Shown here one piece after another: positions 36,576 through 46,165 of a stretch of DNA of 64,000 nt. Origin of the DNA: Wenxinia saemankumensis (GTDB taxonomy: Bacteria > Pseudomonadota > Alphaproteobacteria > Rhodobacterales > Rhodobacteraceae); assembly GCF_900141735.1 (NCBI RefSeq), contig NZ_FQYO01000005.1, forward strand, positions 242,711 to 306,710, read 5' to 3'. Every line of letters begins with the position of its first letter. The first letter of the stretch is position 1. The translations under genes and the position numbers were made by a program. The notes beneath the pieces are model-generated. The model was not told the origin of the DNA. It made no database searches and saw only the letters and a program-made list of their open reading frames with translations.

Positions 36576-37655
36576 ATGGCCGTGGCAGATCTTCTCTCGA
36601 TGAACGACAAGAAAACCGCAGACAAGCAGAAGGCCCTCGACAGCGCGCTCGCGCAGATCGAGCGGCAGTTCGGCAAGGGCTCGATCATGAAGCTCGGTGG
36701 CGAGAACCAGATGCCGGACATCGAGGCGACCTCGACCGGCTCGCTGGGGCTCGACATCGCGCTGGGCATCGGCGGCCTGCCGAAGGGCCGGATCATCGAG
36801 ATCTACGGCCCCGAATCGTCGGGCAAGACGACGCTGACGCTTCACGCCGTCGCCGAGGAGCAGAAGAAGGGCGGCGTCTGCGCCTTCGTCGACGCCGAGC
36901 ACGCGCTCGACCCGCAATACGCCAAGAAGCTGGGCGTGAACCTGGACGAGCTGCTGATCTCGCAGCCCGACACCGGCGAGCAGGCACTCGAGATCGTCGA
37001 CACGCTCGTGCGTTCCGGCGCCGTCAGCATGGTCGTGGTCGATTCGGTGGCCGCGCTGACGCCCAAGAGCGAGCTCGAGGGCGACATGGGCGACAGCTCG
37101 GTCGGGGTGCATGCCCGCCTGATGAGCCAGGCGATGCGCAAGCTGACGGGCTCGATCTCGCGCTCCAACTGCATGGTCATCTTCATCAACCAGATCCGGA
37201 TGAAGATCGGCGTCATGTTCGGCTCGCCCGAGACGACGACGGGCGGCAACGCGCTGAAGTTCTACGCCTCCGTCCGTCTCGACATCCGCCGGATCGGCGC
37301 GATCAAGGATCGGGACGAGGTGGTCGGCAACACGACCAAGGTGAAGGTCGTCAAGAACAAGGTCGCCCCGCCGTTCAAGCAGGTCGAGTTCGACATCATG
37401 TACGGCGAGGGCATCTCGAAGACCGGCGAGCTGCTGGATCTCGGCGTGAAGGCCGGCGTGGTCGAGAAGTCCGGCGCCTGGTTCAGCTACGGCGACCAGC
37501 GCATCGGCCAGGGCCGCGAGAACGCGAAGGGCTTCCTCAAGGAGAATGCCGACATCGCGTGGGAGATCGAGGACAAGATCCGCGCCGCCCATGGCCTCGA
37601 CTTCGCGATGAAGGATGACGGGGACGACAGCGGCGAGGATCTCGTCGACATGTGA
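36576..37655 (+). CDS. recA: Recombinase RecA
   Basis: RecA, 359 residues: strand exchange in recombinational repair and co-protease for LexA. The Walker A motif GPESSGKT, the EAT-type loop, Walker B (VVVDSVAAL), loop L2 region ([16 protein letters not shown]) and the acidic tail ending EDLVDM are all present. AAGGAG precedes the ATG. Controlled by the SOS box 53 nt upstream and ended by the hairpin at 37729. Confidence 0.98.
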   Translation: MAVADLLSMNDKKTADKQKALDSALAQIERQFGKGSIMKLGGENQMPDIEATSTGSLGLDIALGIGGLPKGRIIEIYGPESSGKTTLTLHAVAEEQKKGGVCAFVDAEHALDPQYAKKLGVNLDELLISQPDTGEQALEIVDTLVRSGAVSMVVVDSVAALTPKSELEGDMGDSSVGVHARLMSQAMRKLTGSISRSNCMVIFINQIRMKIGVMFGSPETTTGGNALKFYASVRLDIRRIGAIKDRDEVVGNTTKVKVVKNKVAPPFKQVEFDIMYGEGISKTGELLDLGVKAGVVEKSGAWFSYGDQRIGQGRENAKGFLKENADIAWEIEDKIRAAHGLDFAMKDDGDDSGEDLVDM

Positions 37656-37728
37656 GGGGCCCCCGGGTCGGAGACGGGGACTCCTGAAACCCCCACGTCC
37701 CGGGACGCCGGGGCGGAGAATACCGGGG

Positions 37729-37758
37729 ACGGGGCGCGGGCGACGGCCGGCGCCCCGT
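37729..37758 (+). terminator. Terminator hairpin after recA
   Basis: ACGGGGCGC and GCGCCCCGT form a 9-bp stem around a 12-nt loop, followed by TT CC GTT. The T run is weak, but the position 74 nt past the recA stop fits. The rest of the 445-bp gap to alaS holds no visible gene; its frame continuous with alaS is open but low in family similarity. Confidence 0.6.
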
Positions 37759-38100
37759 TTCCGTTCGCGCGTCAGGATCCTGCGGATCCCTCGCGCCCCA
37801 TGACCCCCGCCCCGGCGCTCGATCCGGCCCCCGCCGGACGAAGCAAGAGCTCGGCGGACCGGACCCGGGTCACCCGCGGAACGGCCATTGTACCCCGTGG
37901 CCCCGGCCCGGGTCAGGCCCCGGGGCGGGTCTTCCGCCGGGCGATCGGCGGAGCGGGCGTCCCTCCATCGAGCGGCACCCGAATCCGGTCTCGCCCCGGC
38001 GGGCGGACGCAGACCTGCCCCACCCCCAAGCGGACGTGGACAGCCCCCGGCCCGCGCATTAGACGGGGCGGACCCGACCACGCCGCCCAGGGACGCCCCG

Positions 38101-40755
38101 ATGACCAGCCTCGCCGACATCCGCTCCACCTTCCTCGACTTCTTCGAGAAGAACGGACACGCGCCGGTCGCGTCCTCGCCGCTGGTGCCGCGGAACGACC
38201 CCACGCTGATGTTCACCAATTCCGGCATGGTCCAGTTCAAGAACCTCTTCACCGGGGTGGAGAGCCGCGACTACACCCGCGCCACGACCAGCCAGAAATG
38301 CGTGCGCGCGGGCGGCAAGCACAACGACCTCGACAATGTCGGCTACACCGCCCGGCACCTGACCTTCTTCGAGATGCTCGGCAACTTCTCGTTCGGCGAC
38401 TACTTCAAGGACGAGGCCATCCCCTTCGCCTGGGAGCTGGTGACCAAGGGGTTCGACCTGCCGAAGGACAAGCTGCTGGTCACCGTCTACCACGACGACG
38501 ACCAGGCGGCGGAGCTGTGGAAAAAGGTCGCCGGCTTCTCGGACGACCGGATCATCCGCATCCCGACCTCGGACAATTTCTGGCAGATGGGCGATACCGG
38601 CCCCTGCGGCCCCTGCTCCGAAATCTTCATCGACCGGGGCGAGCATATCTGGGGCGGCCCGCCCGGCTCCCCCGAGGAGGACGGCGACCGGTTCCTCGAG
38701 TTCTGGAACCTCGTCTTCATGCAGTTCGAGCAGGTCGACGGCGGCAACCGCAAGCCGCTGCCGAACCCGTCCATCGACACGGGCATGGGGCTGGAGCGGA
38801 TGGCGGCCGTCCTTCAGGGTGTCGGCAGCGTCTTCGAGACCGATCTCTTCGCCGCGCTGATCGACAATATCGGCCACGTGCTGGGGCGCGGGCCGGAGGG
38901 GGACGACAAAGCCTCCTTCCGCGTGATCGCCGACCACCTGCGCTCTACCTCCTTCCTGATCGCTGAAGGGGTGCTGCCCTCGAACGAGGGGCGGGGCTAC
39001 GTGCTGCGCCGGATCATGCGCCGCGCGATGCGCCATGCGCACCGCCTCGGCGCGCGCGAACCGGTCATGCACCGCATGGTGCCCGAGCTGGTGCGCCAGA
39101 TGGGCGACCACTATCCCGAGCTGGTGCAGGGCCGCGCCGTGATCGAGGAGACGCTGCGCGCCGAGGAGACGCGCTTTCGCCAGACGCTGGAGCGGGGGCT
39201 CAAGCTGCTCGACGACGAGATGGCGGGTCTGCCCGAGGATCAGGACCTGCCCGGCGAGACGGCGTTCAAGCTCTACGACACCTACGGCTTCCCGCTCGAC
39301 CTCACGCAGGACGCGCTGCGCGAGCGCGGGCGCGGCGTGAACACCGAAGGGTTCACCTCCGCGATGGCCGAGCAGAAGGCCAAGGCGCGCGCCGCCTGGA
39401 CCGGCTCGGGCGAGGTGGCGGACCAGGCGCATTGGTACGACATCGCCGATCGCCACGGCGTGACCGAGTTCCTCGGCTACGAGACCGAAGAGGCGGAGGG
39501 CCAGATCCTCGCCCTCGTGCAGGGCAATGACGGGGTGGAATCTGCGACGGGCGACGTGCAGATCGTCGTGAACCAGACGCCGTTCTACGCCGAGGCCGGC
39601 GGCCAGGTCGGCGATGCCGGAACGATCGCGACCGAAACGGGCAGGGCGCAGATCACCGATACGAAGAAGGTCGCGGGCGTCTTCATCCACTACGCCACCG
39701 TGACGGAGGGCGAGATCGCGCGCGGGCAGGGCGCGCGGCTGGTCGTCGACCATGCGCGGCGCGGCGCGATCCGCGCGAACCATTCCGCCACGCACCTGCT
39801 GAACGAGGCGCTGCGCGAGGTGCTGGGCGCGCATGTCGCGCAGCGCGGCTCGCTCAACGCACCGGACCGGCTGCGCTTCGACTTCACCCACAATGCCGCG
39901 CTGACGGCGAACGAGGTGGCACGAGTCGAGGGGGCGGTGAACGACTACATCCGCCAGAATTCCCCCGTCGAGACGCGGCTGATGACGCCGGACGAGGCGC
40001 GGGCGCTGGGGGCGCAGGCCCTGTTCGGCGAGAAATACGGCGACGAGGTGCGCGTCGTGTCGATGGGCCGGGCGCCCACCGGCAAGGGGGTGGACGGCCA
40101 GACCTGGTCGATCGAGCTCTGCGGCGGCACGCATGTGCGGCGCACGGGCGATGTCGGCGTCTTCGCCCTGATGTCCGAAACGGCGTCCAGCTCCGGCGTG
40201 CGCCGGATCGAGGCGCTGACCGGCCCGGCCGCGATGGCCGAGCTGCGCGGACGCGACCTCAAGCTGGCCGAGATCGAGCGGCTGCTGAAGGTCGGCGGCG
40301 CCGACGTGGCCGAGCGGGTGAAGGCGCTGCTCGACGAGCGCCGGAGCCTGCAGAACGAGGTCGCCCAGCTGCGGCGCGAACTCGCCATGGGCGGCGGCGG
40401 ATCGGGCGGGGCGCAGACGCGCGAGGTGGGCGGCGTGACTTTCGCGCCCCGCATCCTGTCGGGGGTGACGGGCCGCGATCTTCCGGCCATGGTGGACGAG
40501 ATGAAGGCAGAGATCGGGTCGGGCGCGATCCTGCTCATCGCCGATACCGGCGGCAAGGCGGCGGTGGCGGCGGGCGTGACCTCCGACCTCGTCGCACGCG
40601 TCTCCGCCGTCGACCTGCTGCGCGCCGCGGTGGCCGAGCTGGGCGGCAAGGGCGGCGGCGGCCGCCCCGATCTCGCCCAGGGCGGCGGGCCGTCGGCCGA
40701 CAATGCCGAGGCCGCGATCGCGGCCGCCGAAACCCTTCTGAAAGGAACCGCGTGA
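38101..40755 (+). CDS. alaS: Alanyl-tRNA synthetase
   Basis: Class II alanyl-tRNA synthetase, 884 residues. The catalytic core shows [33 protein letters not shown] and [23 protein letters not shown]. The editing domain has the zinc ligands HSATH near residue 562 and CGGTHV near 675. A C-Ala/DHHA1 domain with a Gly-rich loop (GGGGSGGAQ) ends the protein. ATG 38101 is the start; the open frame before it is not conserved. The stop overlaps the next start (TGATG). Confidence 0.97.
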   Translation: MTSLADIRSTFLDFFEKNGHAPVASSPLVPRNDPTLMFTNSGMVQFKNLFTGVESRDYTRATTSQKCVRAGGKHNDLDNVGYTARHLTFFEMLGNFSFGDYFKDEAIPFAWELVTKGFDLPKDKLLVTVYHDDDQAAELWKKVAGFSDDRIIRIPTSDNFWQMGDTGPCGPCSEIFIDRGEHIWGGPPGSPEEDGDRFLEFWNLVFMQFEQVDGGNRKPLPNPSIDTGMGLERMAAVLQGVGSVFETDLFAALIDNIGHVLGRGPEGDDKASFRVIADHLRSTSFLIAEGVLPSNEGRGYVLRRIMRRAMRHAHRLGAREPVMHRMVPELVRQMGDHYPELVQGRAVIEETLRAEETRFRQTLERGLKLLDDEMAGLPEDQDLPGETAFKLYDTYGFPLDLTQDALRERGRGVNTEGFTSAMAEQKAKARAAWTGSGEVADQAHWYDIADRHGVTEFLGYETEEAEGQILALVQGNDGVESATGDVQIVVNQTPFYAEAGGQVGDAGTIATETGRAQITDTKKVAGVFIHYATVTEGEIARGQGARLVVDHARRGAIRANHSATHLLNEALREVLGAHVAQRGSLNAPDRLRFDFTHNAALTANEVARVEGAVNDYIRQNSPVETRLMTPDEARALGAQALFGEKYGDEVRVVSMGRAPTGKGVDGQTWSIELCGGTHVRRTGDVGVFALMSETASSSGVRRIEALTGPAAMAELRGRDLKLAEIERLLKVGGADVAERVKALLDERRSLQNEVAQLRRELAMGGGGSGGAQTREVGGVTFAPRILSGVTGRDLPAMVDEMKAEIGSGAILLIADTGGKAAVAAGVTSDLVARVSAVDLLRAAVAELGGKGGGGRPDLAQGGGPSADNAEAAIAAAETLLKGTA

Positions 40756-41045
40756 TGCCCAAGGCCCTCTGGATCGCCCATGTCACCGTCACCGACGAGG
40801 ACGCCTATGCCGAATACGCCAAGCGGGCCGGCCCCGCGATCACCGACCACGGGGGCGAATTCATGGCCCGCGCCGGGCGGTTCGAGTACCTCGAGGGGAC
40901 CCCGCGTCCCCGCAACGTCGTCGCCCGCTTTCCCAGCTTCGAGGCGGCGCGCGACTGCTACCATTCCGCCGCCTACCAGGAGGCGCTGTCCTTCGCGAAG
41001 GGCGCGGCGGATCGCGAGCTGATGATCGTCGAAGAGATCGAGTGA
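40755..41045 (+). CDS. DUF1330 family protein
   Basis: A 96-residue ferredoxin-like-fold protein of the DUF1330 family (dimeric alpha+beta barrel). Motifs: LWIAHVTVTDEDAYAEYAK, the His in ITDHGGEFMARAG, and the typical RFPSFEAARDCYHSAAYQ. Function unknown. The ATG overlaps the alaS stop, and its own stop overlaps the MOSC start. Confidence 0.88.
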   Translation: MPKALWIAHVTVTDEDAYAEYAKRAGPAITDHGGEFMARAGRFEYLEGTPRPRNVVARFPSFEAARDCYHSAAYQEALSFAKGAADRELMIVEEIE

Positions 41046-41509
41046 GGGGCGACCTCGCCGCGATGATCGGGGCCCATGCCCGGGGGGGCCGGATCGCGTG
41101 GATCGGGCTGCGGCCCGAGAGGCGGGGCGAGGTCACTTCGGTGGATCGGGCGCGGATCGGCCCCGAGGGGCTAGAGGGCGATCACGGCCGCCCCGGCAAG
41201 CGGGCCGTCACCCTGATCCAGGCGGAGCACCTGCCGGTGATCGCGGCCCTGGCGGGGCGGGAGGCGACCTATCCGCTGCTCCGTCGGAACATCGCCGTGT
41301 CCGGACTGAACCTGCTGGCGCTGCGCAAGGCGACGATCCGGGTCGGCTCGGCGCTGCTGCGGATCGAGGGGCCCTGCGCGCCCTGCTCCCGGATGGAGGA
41401 GGCACTGGGCCCCGGCGGCTTCAACGCCGTGCGGGGCCATGGCGGCTGGTGCGCGAGCGTGGTCGAGCCGGCGGCGGTGGCGGTCGGGGACGAGGTCCGG
41501 CCGGGGTGA
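41042..41509 (+). CDS. MOSC domain protein
   Basis: 155 residues spanning a single MOSC domain, related to the molybdenum-cofactor sulfurase C-terminal domain. Motifs: EGDHGRPGKRAVTLIQAEHL, LRRNIAVSGLNLLALR and GPCAPCSRMEEALGPGG with the conserved Cys that can carry a persulfide. Such short MOSC proteins (YiiM-like) may reduce or transfer sulfur to Mo-cofactor substrates; the real substrate is unknown. Starts at GTG 41042 overlapping the DUF1330 stop (GTGA). Confidence 0.88.
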   Translation: MRGDLAAMIGAHARGGRIAWIGLRPERRGEVTSVDRARIGPEGLEGDHGRPGKRAVTLIQAEHLPVIAALAGREATYPLLRRNIAVSGLNLLALRKATIRVGSALLRIEGPCAPCSRMEEALGPGGFNAVRGHGGWCASVVEPAAVAVGDEVRPG

Positions 41510-41537
41510 CGTCGGCGAGGCCGGGGGTTTCACACCC

Positions 41538-41609
41538 GCCGCCATCGTCGCTCGGACCGATGGCGCACCGATGGCGGCCCCCGTGGAGTATTTCTGGCAA
41601 GATAAGAGC
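41538..41609 (+). repeat. Hairpin plus copy B of the GGAGTATTT/GGCAAGATAAG repeat
   Basis: GCCGCCATCG (41538-41547) and CGATGGCGGC (41569-41578) form a perfect 10-bp inverted repeat. The element follows at 41585: GGAGTATTT, CT, then GGCAAGATAAG. It lies 76 nt past the MOSC stop, in a convergent gap. The layout matches copy C at 54687. It may end transcription of the alaS-DUF1330-MOSC unit. Confidence 0.65.
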
Positions 41610-41692
41610 CATGGGCATGCGGTGCAGGGTGGATGCGCCCAGGTCTCGTGGCCGGGGCTGGGCAGGGCCGGCTGGCGAGGGCGTCGGCCCGT

Positions 41693-43066
41693 TCAGCAGT
41701 TCGGCACGTTCACCGCAAGGCCGCCGAGCGCCGTCTCCTTGTACTTCTCGCTCATGTCCTCGCCGACCTGGCGCATCGTCTCGATCGCGGCGTCGAGCGG
41801 GACGAGATGCGTGCCGTCGCCGCGCAGGGCGAGCGAGGCGGCGCTGACCGCCTTGATCGCGCCGAGGCCGTTGCGTTCGATGCAGGGCACCTGGACGAGG
41901 CCGCGGATTGGGTCGCAGGTCATGCCGAGATGGTGTTCCAGCGCGATCTCGGCGGCATTCTCGATCTGTGCCGGGGTCCCGCCCATCACGGCGCAGAGAC
42001 CGGCCGCGGCCATGGCCGAGGCGCTGCCCACCTCCGCCTGGCAGCCGCATTCGGCGCCCGAGATCGAGGCGTTGTACTTCACGAGGCCGCCGATCGCGGC
42101 GGCGGTCAGCAGGAAGTCCGGGACGTTGCGCACCGAGGCGCCGGGCACGAAGTCCAGCCAGTAGCGGATCGTCGCGGGCACGACCCCTGCCGCGCCGTTG
42201 GTCGGGGCTGTGACGACCTGCCCGCCGGCGGCGTTCTCCTCGTTCACCGCCATGGCGTAGGCGCTCATCCAGTCGTTGATCGTGTGCGGGGCGGAGAGGT
42301 TCGTGCCGCGCTCGGCCATGAGGGCCGCGCGGATCCCGGCGGCGCGGCGGCGCACCTTCAACCCGCCGGGCAGGATGCCCTCGGAGCTCAGCCCGCGTTC
42401 GATGCAGGCATCCATCACCTCCCAGATGCGCTTGAGGCCCCGGTCGACATCCCCGGCGGCTCGGCGGGCATCCTCGTTCGCCCGCTTCATCCGCGCGATG
42501 GAGAGGCCGGAGGCGGCGGCCATCTCCAGCATCTGCGCCGCGCTCCTGAACGGGTAGGGGACGGGCGGGCCGGTATCGGTATCCTTGCCCTGGGCCAGTT
42601 CCTCCTCCGTCAGGACGAAGCCGCCGCCGACCGAGTAGTAGGTCACCTCGGTCACCACGTCGCCCTCGGCATCGAGGCCGCGCAGCACCATCCCGTTGGC
42701 ATGGCCGGGCAGGGCGGGGCCGCGGTCGAAGACGAGATCCTCGCCCGGATCGAAGGCGAAGGCCGGCAGACCCTCCGGCGCGAGGCGCCTCTCCTCCTTG
42801 AGCCGGGTCAGCTCGGCCTCGGCATGTTCGGCGTCGTAGCTCTCGGGTCGGAACCCGGCGAGGCCGAGCATCGTGGCGCGGTCGGTCGCGTGACCCACCC
42901 CGGTATGCGCGAGCGAGCCGTGCAGCGTCGCGCGCACCCGCGCCACGCGGAAGGGCTGCGCGCGCAGGTGGTCGAGGAAGCGGGCGGCGGCCACCATCGG
43001 CCCCATCGTGTGGGACGAGGACGGACCGACGCCGACCTTGAACATGTCGAAGACGGAAAGGAACAT
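41693..43066 (-). CDS. sdaA: L-serine ammonia-lyase (serine dehydratase)
   Basis: Iron-sulfur L-serine deaminase of the single-chain type, 457 residues, converting serine to pyruvate and ammonia. The N-terminal beta domain starts [22 protein letters not shown]; the catalytic alpha domain has [12 protein letters not shown] and the [4Fe-4S] cysteines in [21 protein letters not shown] and near the C terminus (VNVPNC). The cluster would be supplied by the suf system. Stands alone. Confidence 0.95.
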   Translation of the reverse strand: MFLSVFDMFKVGVGPSSSHTMGPMVAAARFLDHLRAQPFRVARVRATLHGSLAHTGVGHATDRATMLGLAGFRPESYDAEHAEAELTRLKEERRLAPEGLPAFAFDPGEDLVFDRGPALPGHANGMVLRGLDAEGDVVTEVTYYSVGGGFVLTEEELAQGKDTDTGPPVPYPFRSAAQMLEMAAASGLSIARMKRANEDARRAAGDVDRGLKRIWEVMDACIERGLSSEGILPGGLKVRRRAAGIRAALMAERGTNLSAPHTINDWMSAYAMAVNEENAAGGQVVTAPTNGAAGVVPATIRYWLDFVPGASVRNVPDFLLTAAAIGGLVKYNASISGAECGCQAEVGSASAMAAAGLCAVMGGTPAQIENAAEIALEHHLGMTCDPIRGLVQVPCIERNGLGAIKAVSAASLALRGDGTHLVPLDAAIETMRQVGEDMSEKYKETALGGLAVNVPNC

Positions 43067-43163
43067 GGGCGGCCTTCAGGGGGGCGGGGCGATCTTCGTC
43101 GGACCCTAGGCCGCCTGCGCCCCGAACCCCAGCCGGAATGCGACCTGCGCCGGGGCGGGGGCG

Positions 43164-43655
43164 TCAGGTCGGGCCCGCGCCGGGGCGGATTGCCGCGTCC
43201 TCGACCGCGATGCGATGGGTCAGCATCCAGAAGTTCAGCACCGTCCAGAGGGCCGCCACCCAGCCGAGGCCGAGCACCATCGGCGCGACCACGATCTCGG
43301 CGACGACGAGGGTGTAGTTCGGGTGGTTCAGCACCGAGAAGGGCCCCCGCCGCACCAGCGGCGTGTCGGTGACGATGACCCGCGTCGTCCAGCGCGGCCC
43401 CAGCGTGCCGAGGATCCAGACCCGCAGCACCTGAAGCGCCGCGAAGGCGACCAGCCAGCCGGTCCGCACCTCGTTGTCCCAGCCGAAGAGGACGAGCGCG
43501 GCCAGCCACGAGGCGTGCAGCGCGACCATCACCGGATAGTGCCCGGCCCCCACCTCGCGCGCGCCGGCCGCCATCAGGCGGGCGGTGTCGCGGCGGGCGA
43601 TGACCAGTTCGACGAGGCGGGCGGCGACGAGATAGAGCAGGAAGACGGGGGCCAT
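43164..43655 (-). CDS. Isoprenylcysteine carboxyl methyltransferase-like membrane protein
   Basis: 163 residues with four or five hydrophobic helices and the C-terminal ICMT signature RGPFSVLNHPNYTLVV, which binds S-adenosylmethionine. It starts on the base following the stop of the type III PKS gene, so both are one transcript. In Bacillus subtilis the BpsA-BpsB pair has the same make-up and makes methylated alkylpyrones, so O-methylation of a polyketide is the best guess. Confidence 0.85.
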   Translation of the reverse strand: MAPVFLLYLVAARLVELVIARRDTARLMAAGAREVGAGHYPVMVALHASWLAALVLFGWDNEVRTGWLVAFAALQVLRVWILGTLGPRWTTRVIVTDTPLVRRGPFSVLNHPNYTLVVAEIVVAPMVLGLGWVAALWTVLNFWMLTHRIAVEDAAIRPGAGPT

Positions 43656-44762
43656 TCAGCCCACCTGCATCGGGATCAGCGAGGCGGTGAAGCCGGGGCC
43701 GAGCGCGGTCAGCGCCATCGTGCCGGTCAGGCCCTCCTCCAGCACCTCCTCCAGCACGAAGAGGGCGGTGGGCGCGGACATGTTCCCGGCCTTGCGCAGC
43801 ACCCGCCGCTCGGCGCCGAGCGTGCCGGGGGGCAGCTCCATCGCCGCCTCGATCGCCTCCACCACCTTGGCGCCGCCGGGATGGCAGACGAGCCGGTCCA
43901 GATCCGCGGACGCCAGCCCGGCGGCCGAGAGCATGGCCTCGGCCCCGTTCCGGAACTCGGCAGCGGCGAATTCGGGGATCGAGCGGTCGAAGATCACGCC
44001 GAGCGCCGTATCGTCCACGTCCCAGCCCATGATCGGCAGCGTATCGGGCCAGAGATGCTCGTGCCCCTCCGCCAGGCGGACCCGGCCCTCACCGCCCGCC
44101 TGCAGCACGGCCGCCGCCGCGCCGTCGCCGAAGAGGACGGTGGCGATGATGTCGGCCTTCTGCAGCCGGTCGGTCCGGAAGGACAGGGAACAGGCCTCGA
44201 CCGCGACCATCAGCACCCGGCTGCCCGGATCGGCGGCGGCGAGGCGCCGCGCGATGGCGAGGCCCGTCACGCCCCCCGCGCAGCCCAGGCCGAAGACCGG
44301 CACCCGCCGCACGTCGCGGCGAAAGCCCATCTCGGCATGGACCTGCGCCTCGAGCGAGGGGGTGGCGATCCCGGTGGAGGAGATGGAGACGATCGTGTCC
44401 ACCTCCTCCGCCGCGATCCCGGCATCGGTCAGGGCGCGGGTCGCGGCATCGCGGAAAAGGGCGGTGGCCCCGGCGAGATAGGCGGCATTGCGGTCCGACC
44501 AGCCGTGATCGCCCTCGAACCAGTCGGGCGGCACGACCGAGTAGCGGATGTCGACCCCGGCATTGTCGAAGGCGGTGCGCAGCCGCTCGAACTGCGGGTA
44601 GCGGGGGCCGAGAAGGCGCGCGGCGGTACGCTGGACGAGGTCCTGCGGCAGGGCATGGGGCGGGACGGCGGTGCCTATCCCGGCGAGGGTCACGTCGAAG
44701 ACCGGGCCGGCCCCCTGCCGCGGCGCGGTCCGGGGGGCGGCAGGGGAGAGGCGGTCGAGCAC
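43656..44762 (-). CDS. Type III polyketide synthase (chalcone/alkylpyrone synthase family)
   Basis: 368 residues with the full ketosynthase triad of type III PKS: the nucleophile Cys in FGLGCAGGVTGL near residue 158, His in CHPGGAKVVEA near 292, and Asn in KAGNMSAPT near 325. It condenses malonyl-CoA on a starter, probably a fatty acyl-CoA; products could be alkylpyrones or alkylresorcinols. The first 20 residues are a Pro/Ala-rich leader. Divergent from rpiA with a 170-bp gap. Confidence 0.92.
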   Translation of the reverse strand: MLDRLSPAAPRTAPRQGAGPVFDVTLAGIGTAVPPHALPQDLVQRTAARLLGPRYPQFERLRTAFDNAGVDIRYSVVPPDWFEGDHGWSDRNAAYLAGATALFRDAATRALTDAGIAAEEVDTIVSISSTGIATPSLEAQVHAEMGFRRDVRRVPVFGLGCAGGVTGLAIARRLAAADPGSRVLMVAVEACSLSFRTDRLQKADIIATVLFGDGAAAAVLQAGGEGRVRLAEGHEHLWPDTLPIMGWDVDDTALGVIFDRSIPEFAAAEFRNGAEAMLSAAGLASADLDRLVCHPGGAKVVEAIEAAMELPPGTLGAERRVLRKAGNMSAPTALFVLEEVLEEGLTGTMALTALGPGFTASLIPMQVG

Positions 44763-44932
44763 GGGGCGGGTTCCTTGGCGGTGGGGGCAGGGCGGCCCCC
44801 CGTTCTGGCTCGATCTAGGGCGCCACCGCCCGCTTCCAGCGGCGGATCGTCACGCCCCCGTGCGATCCCGCCTTCACCCGGGGGGCCGGGTATGCCTATC
44901 AAGGGACCGGACCCGCCGGGAGGAGCCGCGCC

Positions 44933-45715
44933 ATGACCCTGTCCCCCATCGACCGCGCCAAGTTCGCCGCCGCGCACCGCGCCGCCGCCATGGTGGAGCC
45001 GGGCATGAAGGTCGGCCTCGGCACGGGATCGACCGCTGCATGGCTGGTCCAGTGCCTCGGCGAGCGCCAGCGGGACGAGGGGCTGCGCTTCACCGCCGTC
45101 CCCACCTCGGCCCGCACGGCCGATCTCGCGCGCGAGGCGGGGATCGAGGTCGGCGATCTGGGCACGGCGAGATGGCTCGATCTGACGATCGACGGCGCGG
45201 ACCAGATCGACCGCGAGATGAACCTGATCAAGGGGGGCGGCGGCGCCCATCTGATGGAGAAGATCGTCGCCACCGCCTCCGACAGGATGGTGGTCATCGC
45301 CGATGCCAGCAAGGAGGTGGAGACGCTGGGCGCCTTTCCCCTTCCGGTGGAGGTGATCCCCTTCGGCTGGCAGGTCACCCGGATGCTGATCGAGGAGACG
45401 CTGGTCGGCCTCGACGTGCTGGGCCGCGAGACGACGCTGCGTATGGCGGGCGACGCGCCCTACCGCACCGACCAGGGCAACCACATAGTGGACCTGCATC
45501 TCAAGCGGATCGGCGATCCCCGGCAGCTCGGCCTCGTGCTGAACCAGATTCCGGGCGTGGTCGAGAACGGCCTGTTCACGGATATCTGCGACGCGACCGT
45601 GATCGGCCATTCCGACGGCCGGGTCCGGGTCCGCCAGCATGCCGGCGGCCCGGCCGAGGAGATGCGCTACGACCTCGAAGACGCGGACAACATCTTCACC
45701 GAGATCGCGGAGTAG
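44933..45715 (+). CDS. rpiA: Ribose-5-phosphate isomerase A
   Basis: RpiA, 260 residues, interconverting ribose 5-phosphate and ribulose 5-phosphate, the latter being the RibB substrate. GLGTGSTAAW near residue 28, TIDGADQIDREMNLIKGGGGAHLMEKIVA near 85-110 with catalytic Asp/Lys, and DQGNHIVDL near 180 are present. The C-terminal extension of about 20-30 residues (VRVRQHAGGPAEEM) is long compared with E. coli RpiA (219). GGGAGGAG precedes the ATG. Confidence 0.95.
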   Translation: MTLSPIDRAKFAAAHRAAAMVEPGMKVGLGTGSTAAWLVQCLGERQRDEGLRFTAVPTSARTADLAREAGIEVGDLGTARWLDLTIDGADQIDREMNLIKGGGGAHLMEKIVATASDRMVVIADASKEVETLGAFPLPVEVIPFGWQVTRMLIEETLVGLDVLGRETTLRMAGDAPYRTDQGNHIVDLHLKRIGDPRQLGLVLNQIPGVVENGLFTDICDATVIGHSDGRVRVRQHAGGPAEEMRYDLEDADNIFTEIAE

Positions 45716-45723
45716 GGGCGGCG

Positions 45724-46059
45724 ATGAAGGTCGCCCATGTCATCTGCCGGCGGGAGGGCACGTCGCTGAAGCATCTCGCGTCGGTCGGCGGGGGCAAGTG
45801 GACCTCGGGCTTCTGGAAGCTGCCGACGGAGGAAGCGGAGGCGCTGATCGGCGGGCGGATCTTCCTGCACGAGACCAAGATCGCGCCCTCGGCCTTCGGC
45901 GGCGAAGTCCTGTCGTGGGAGCGGATCGCGAAGGGCGAGCATGCGGGGCGGGTGGTGTTCACGCTGCGCCCGACATTGGCGGACAAGGGCGTCGGCTGGC
46001 GCGGGCAGGATCACGCGATGGCCTGGTATGGCGGGCTGGTCGAGGTCGACGCGGAGTAG
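45724..46059 (+). CDS. Hypothetical protein downstream of rpiA
   Basis: A 111-residue soluble protein starting MKVAHVICRREGTSLKHLA, with four Trp residues and segments GGGKWTSGFWKLP and GWRGQDHAMAWYGGLVEV. It starts 8 bp after rpiA and is closed by a strong terminator, so it is the second gene of that operon. The family is unknown to me. The compact, Trp/Gly-rich make-up suggests a small beta-rich fold. Confidence 0.8.
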   Translation: MKVAHVICRREGTSLKHLASVGGGKWTSGFWKLPTEEAEALIGGRIFLHETKIAPSAFGGEVLSWERIAKGEHAGRVVFTLRPTLADKGVGWRGQDHAMAWYGGLVEVDAE

Positions 46060-46080
46060 AGCGACGACCGGACGGAGAAG

Positions 46081-46112
46081 GGCCCGCCCCGGCATCCCGG
46101 GGCGGGCCTTTT
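46081..46112 (+). terminator. Strong intrinsic terminator
   Basis: GGCCCGCCCCGG and CCGGGGCGGGCC form a perfect 12-bp stem around a 4-nt loop (CATC), followed by TTTT. It ends the rpiA transcript and sits between it and the convergent typA; in reverse it has fewer Ts but could act on both. Confidence 0.92.
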
Positions 46113-46165
46113 CGCAACGGTCGGAAGGAGCCGCGGCGCGGGTCCCGCAGCCGCGGCCCGGGCGA

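Noticed and set aside
31703..36796. Minus-strand open frame of nearly 1700 residues
   Set aside because: Antisense to the antiporter and with His/Arg/Gln-rich nonsense; only the transaldolase part at the end is genuine.
37888..38100. N-terminal extension of AlaS
   Set aside because: The frame is open, but AlaS relatives begin at the MTSLADIRS segment at 38101.
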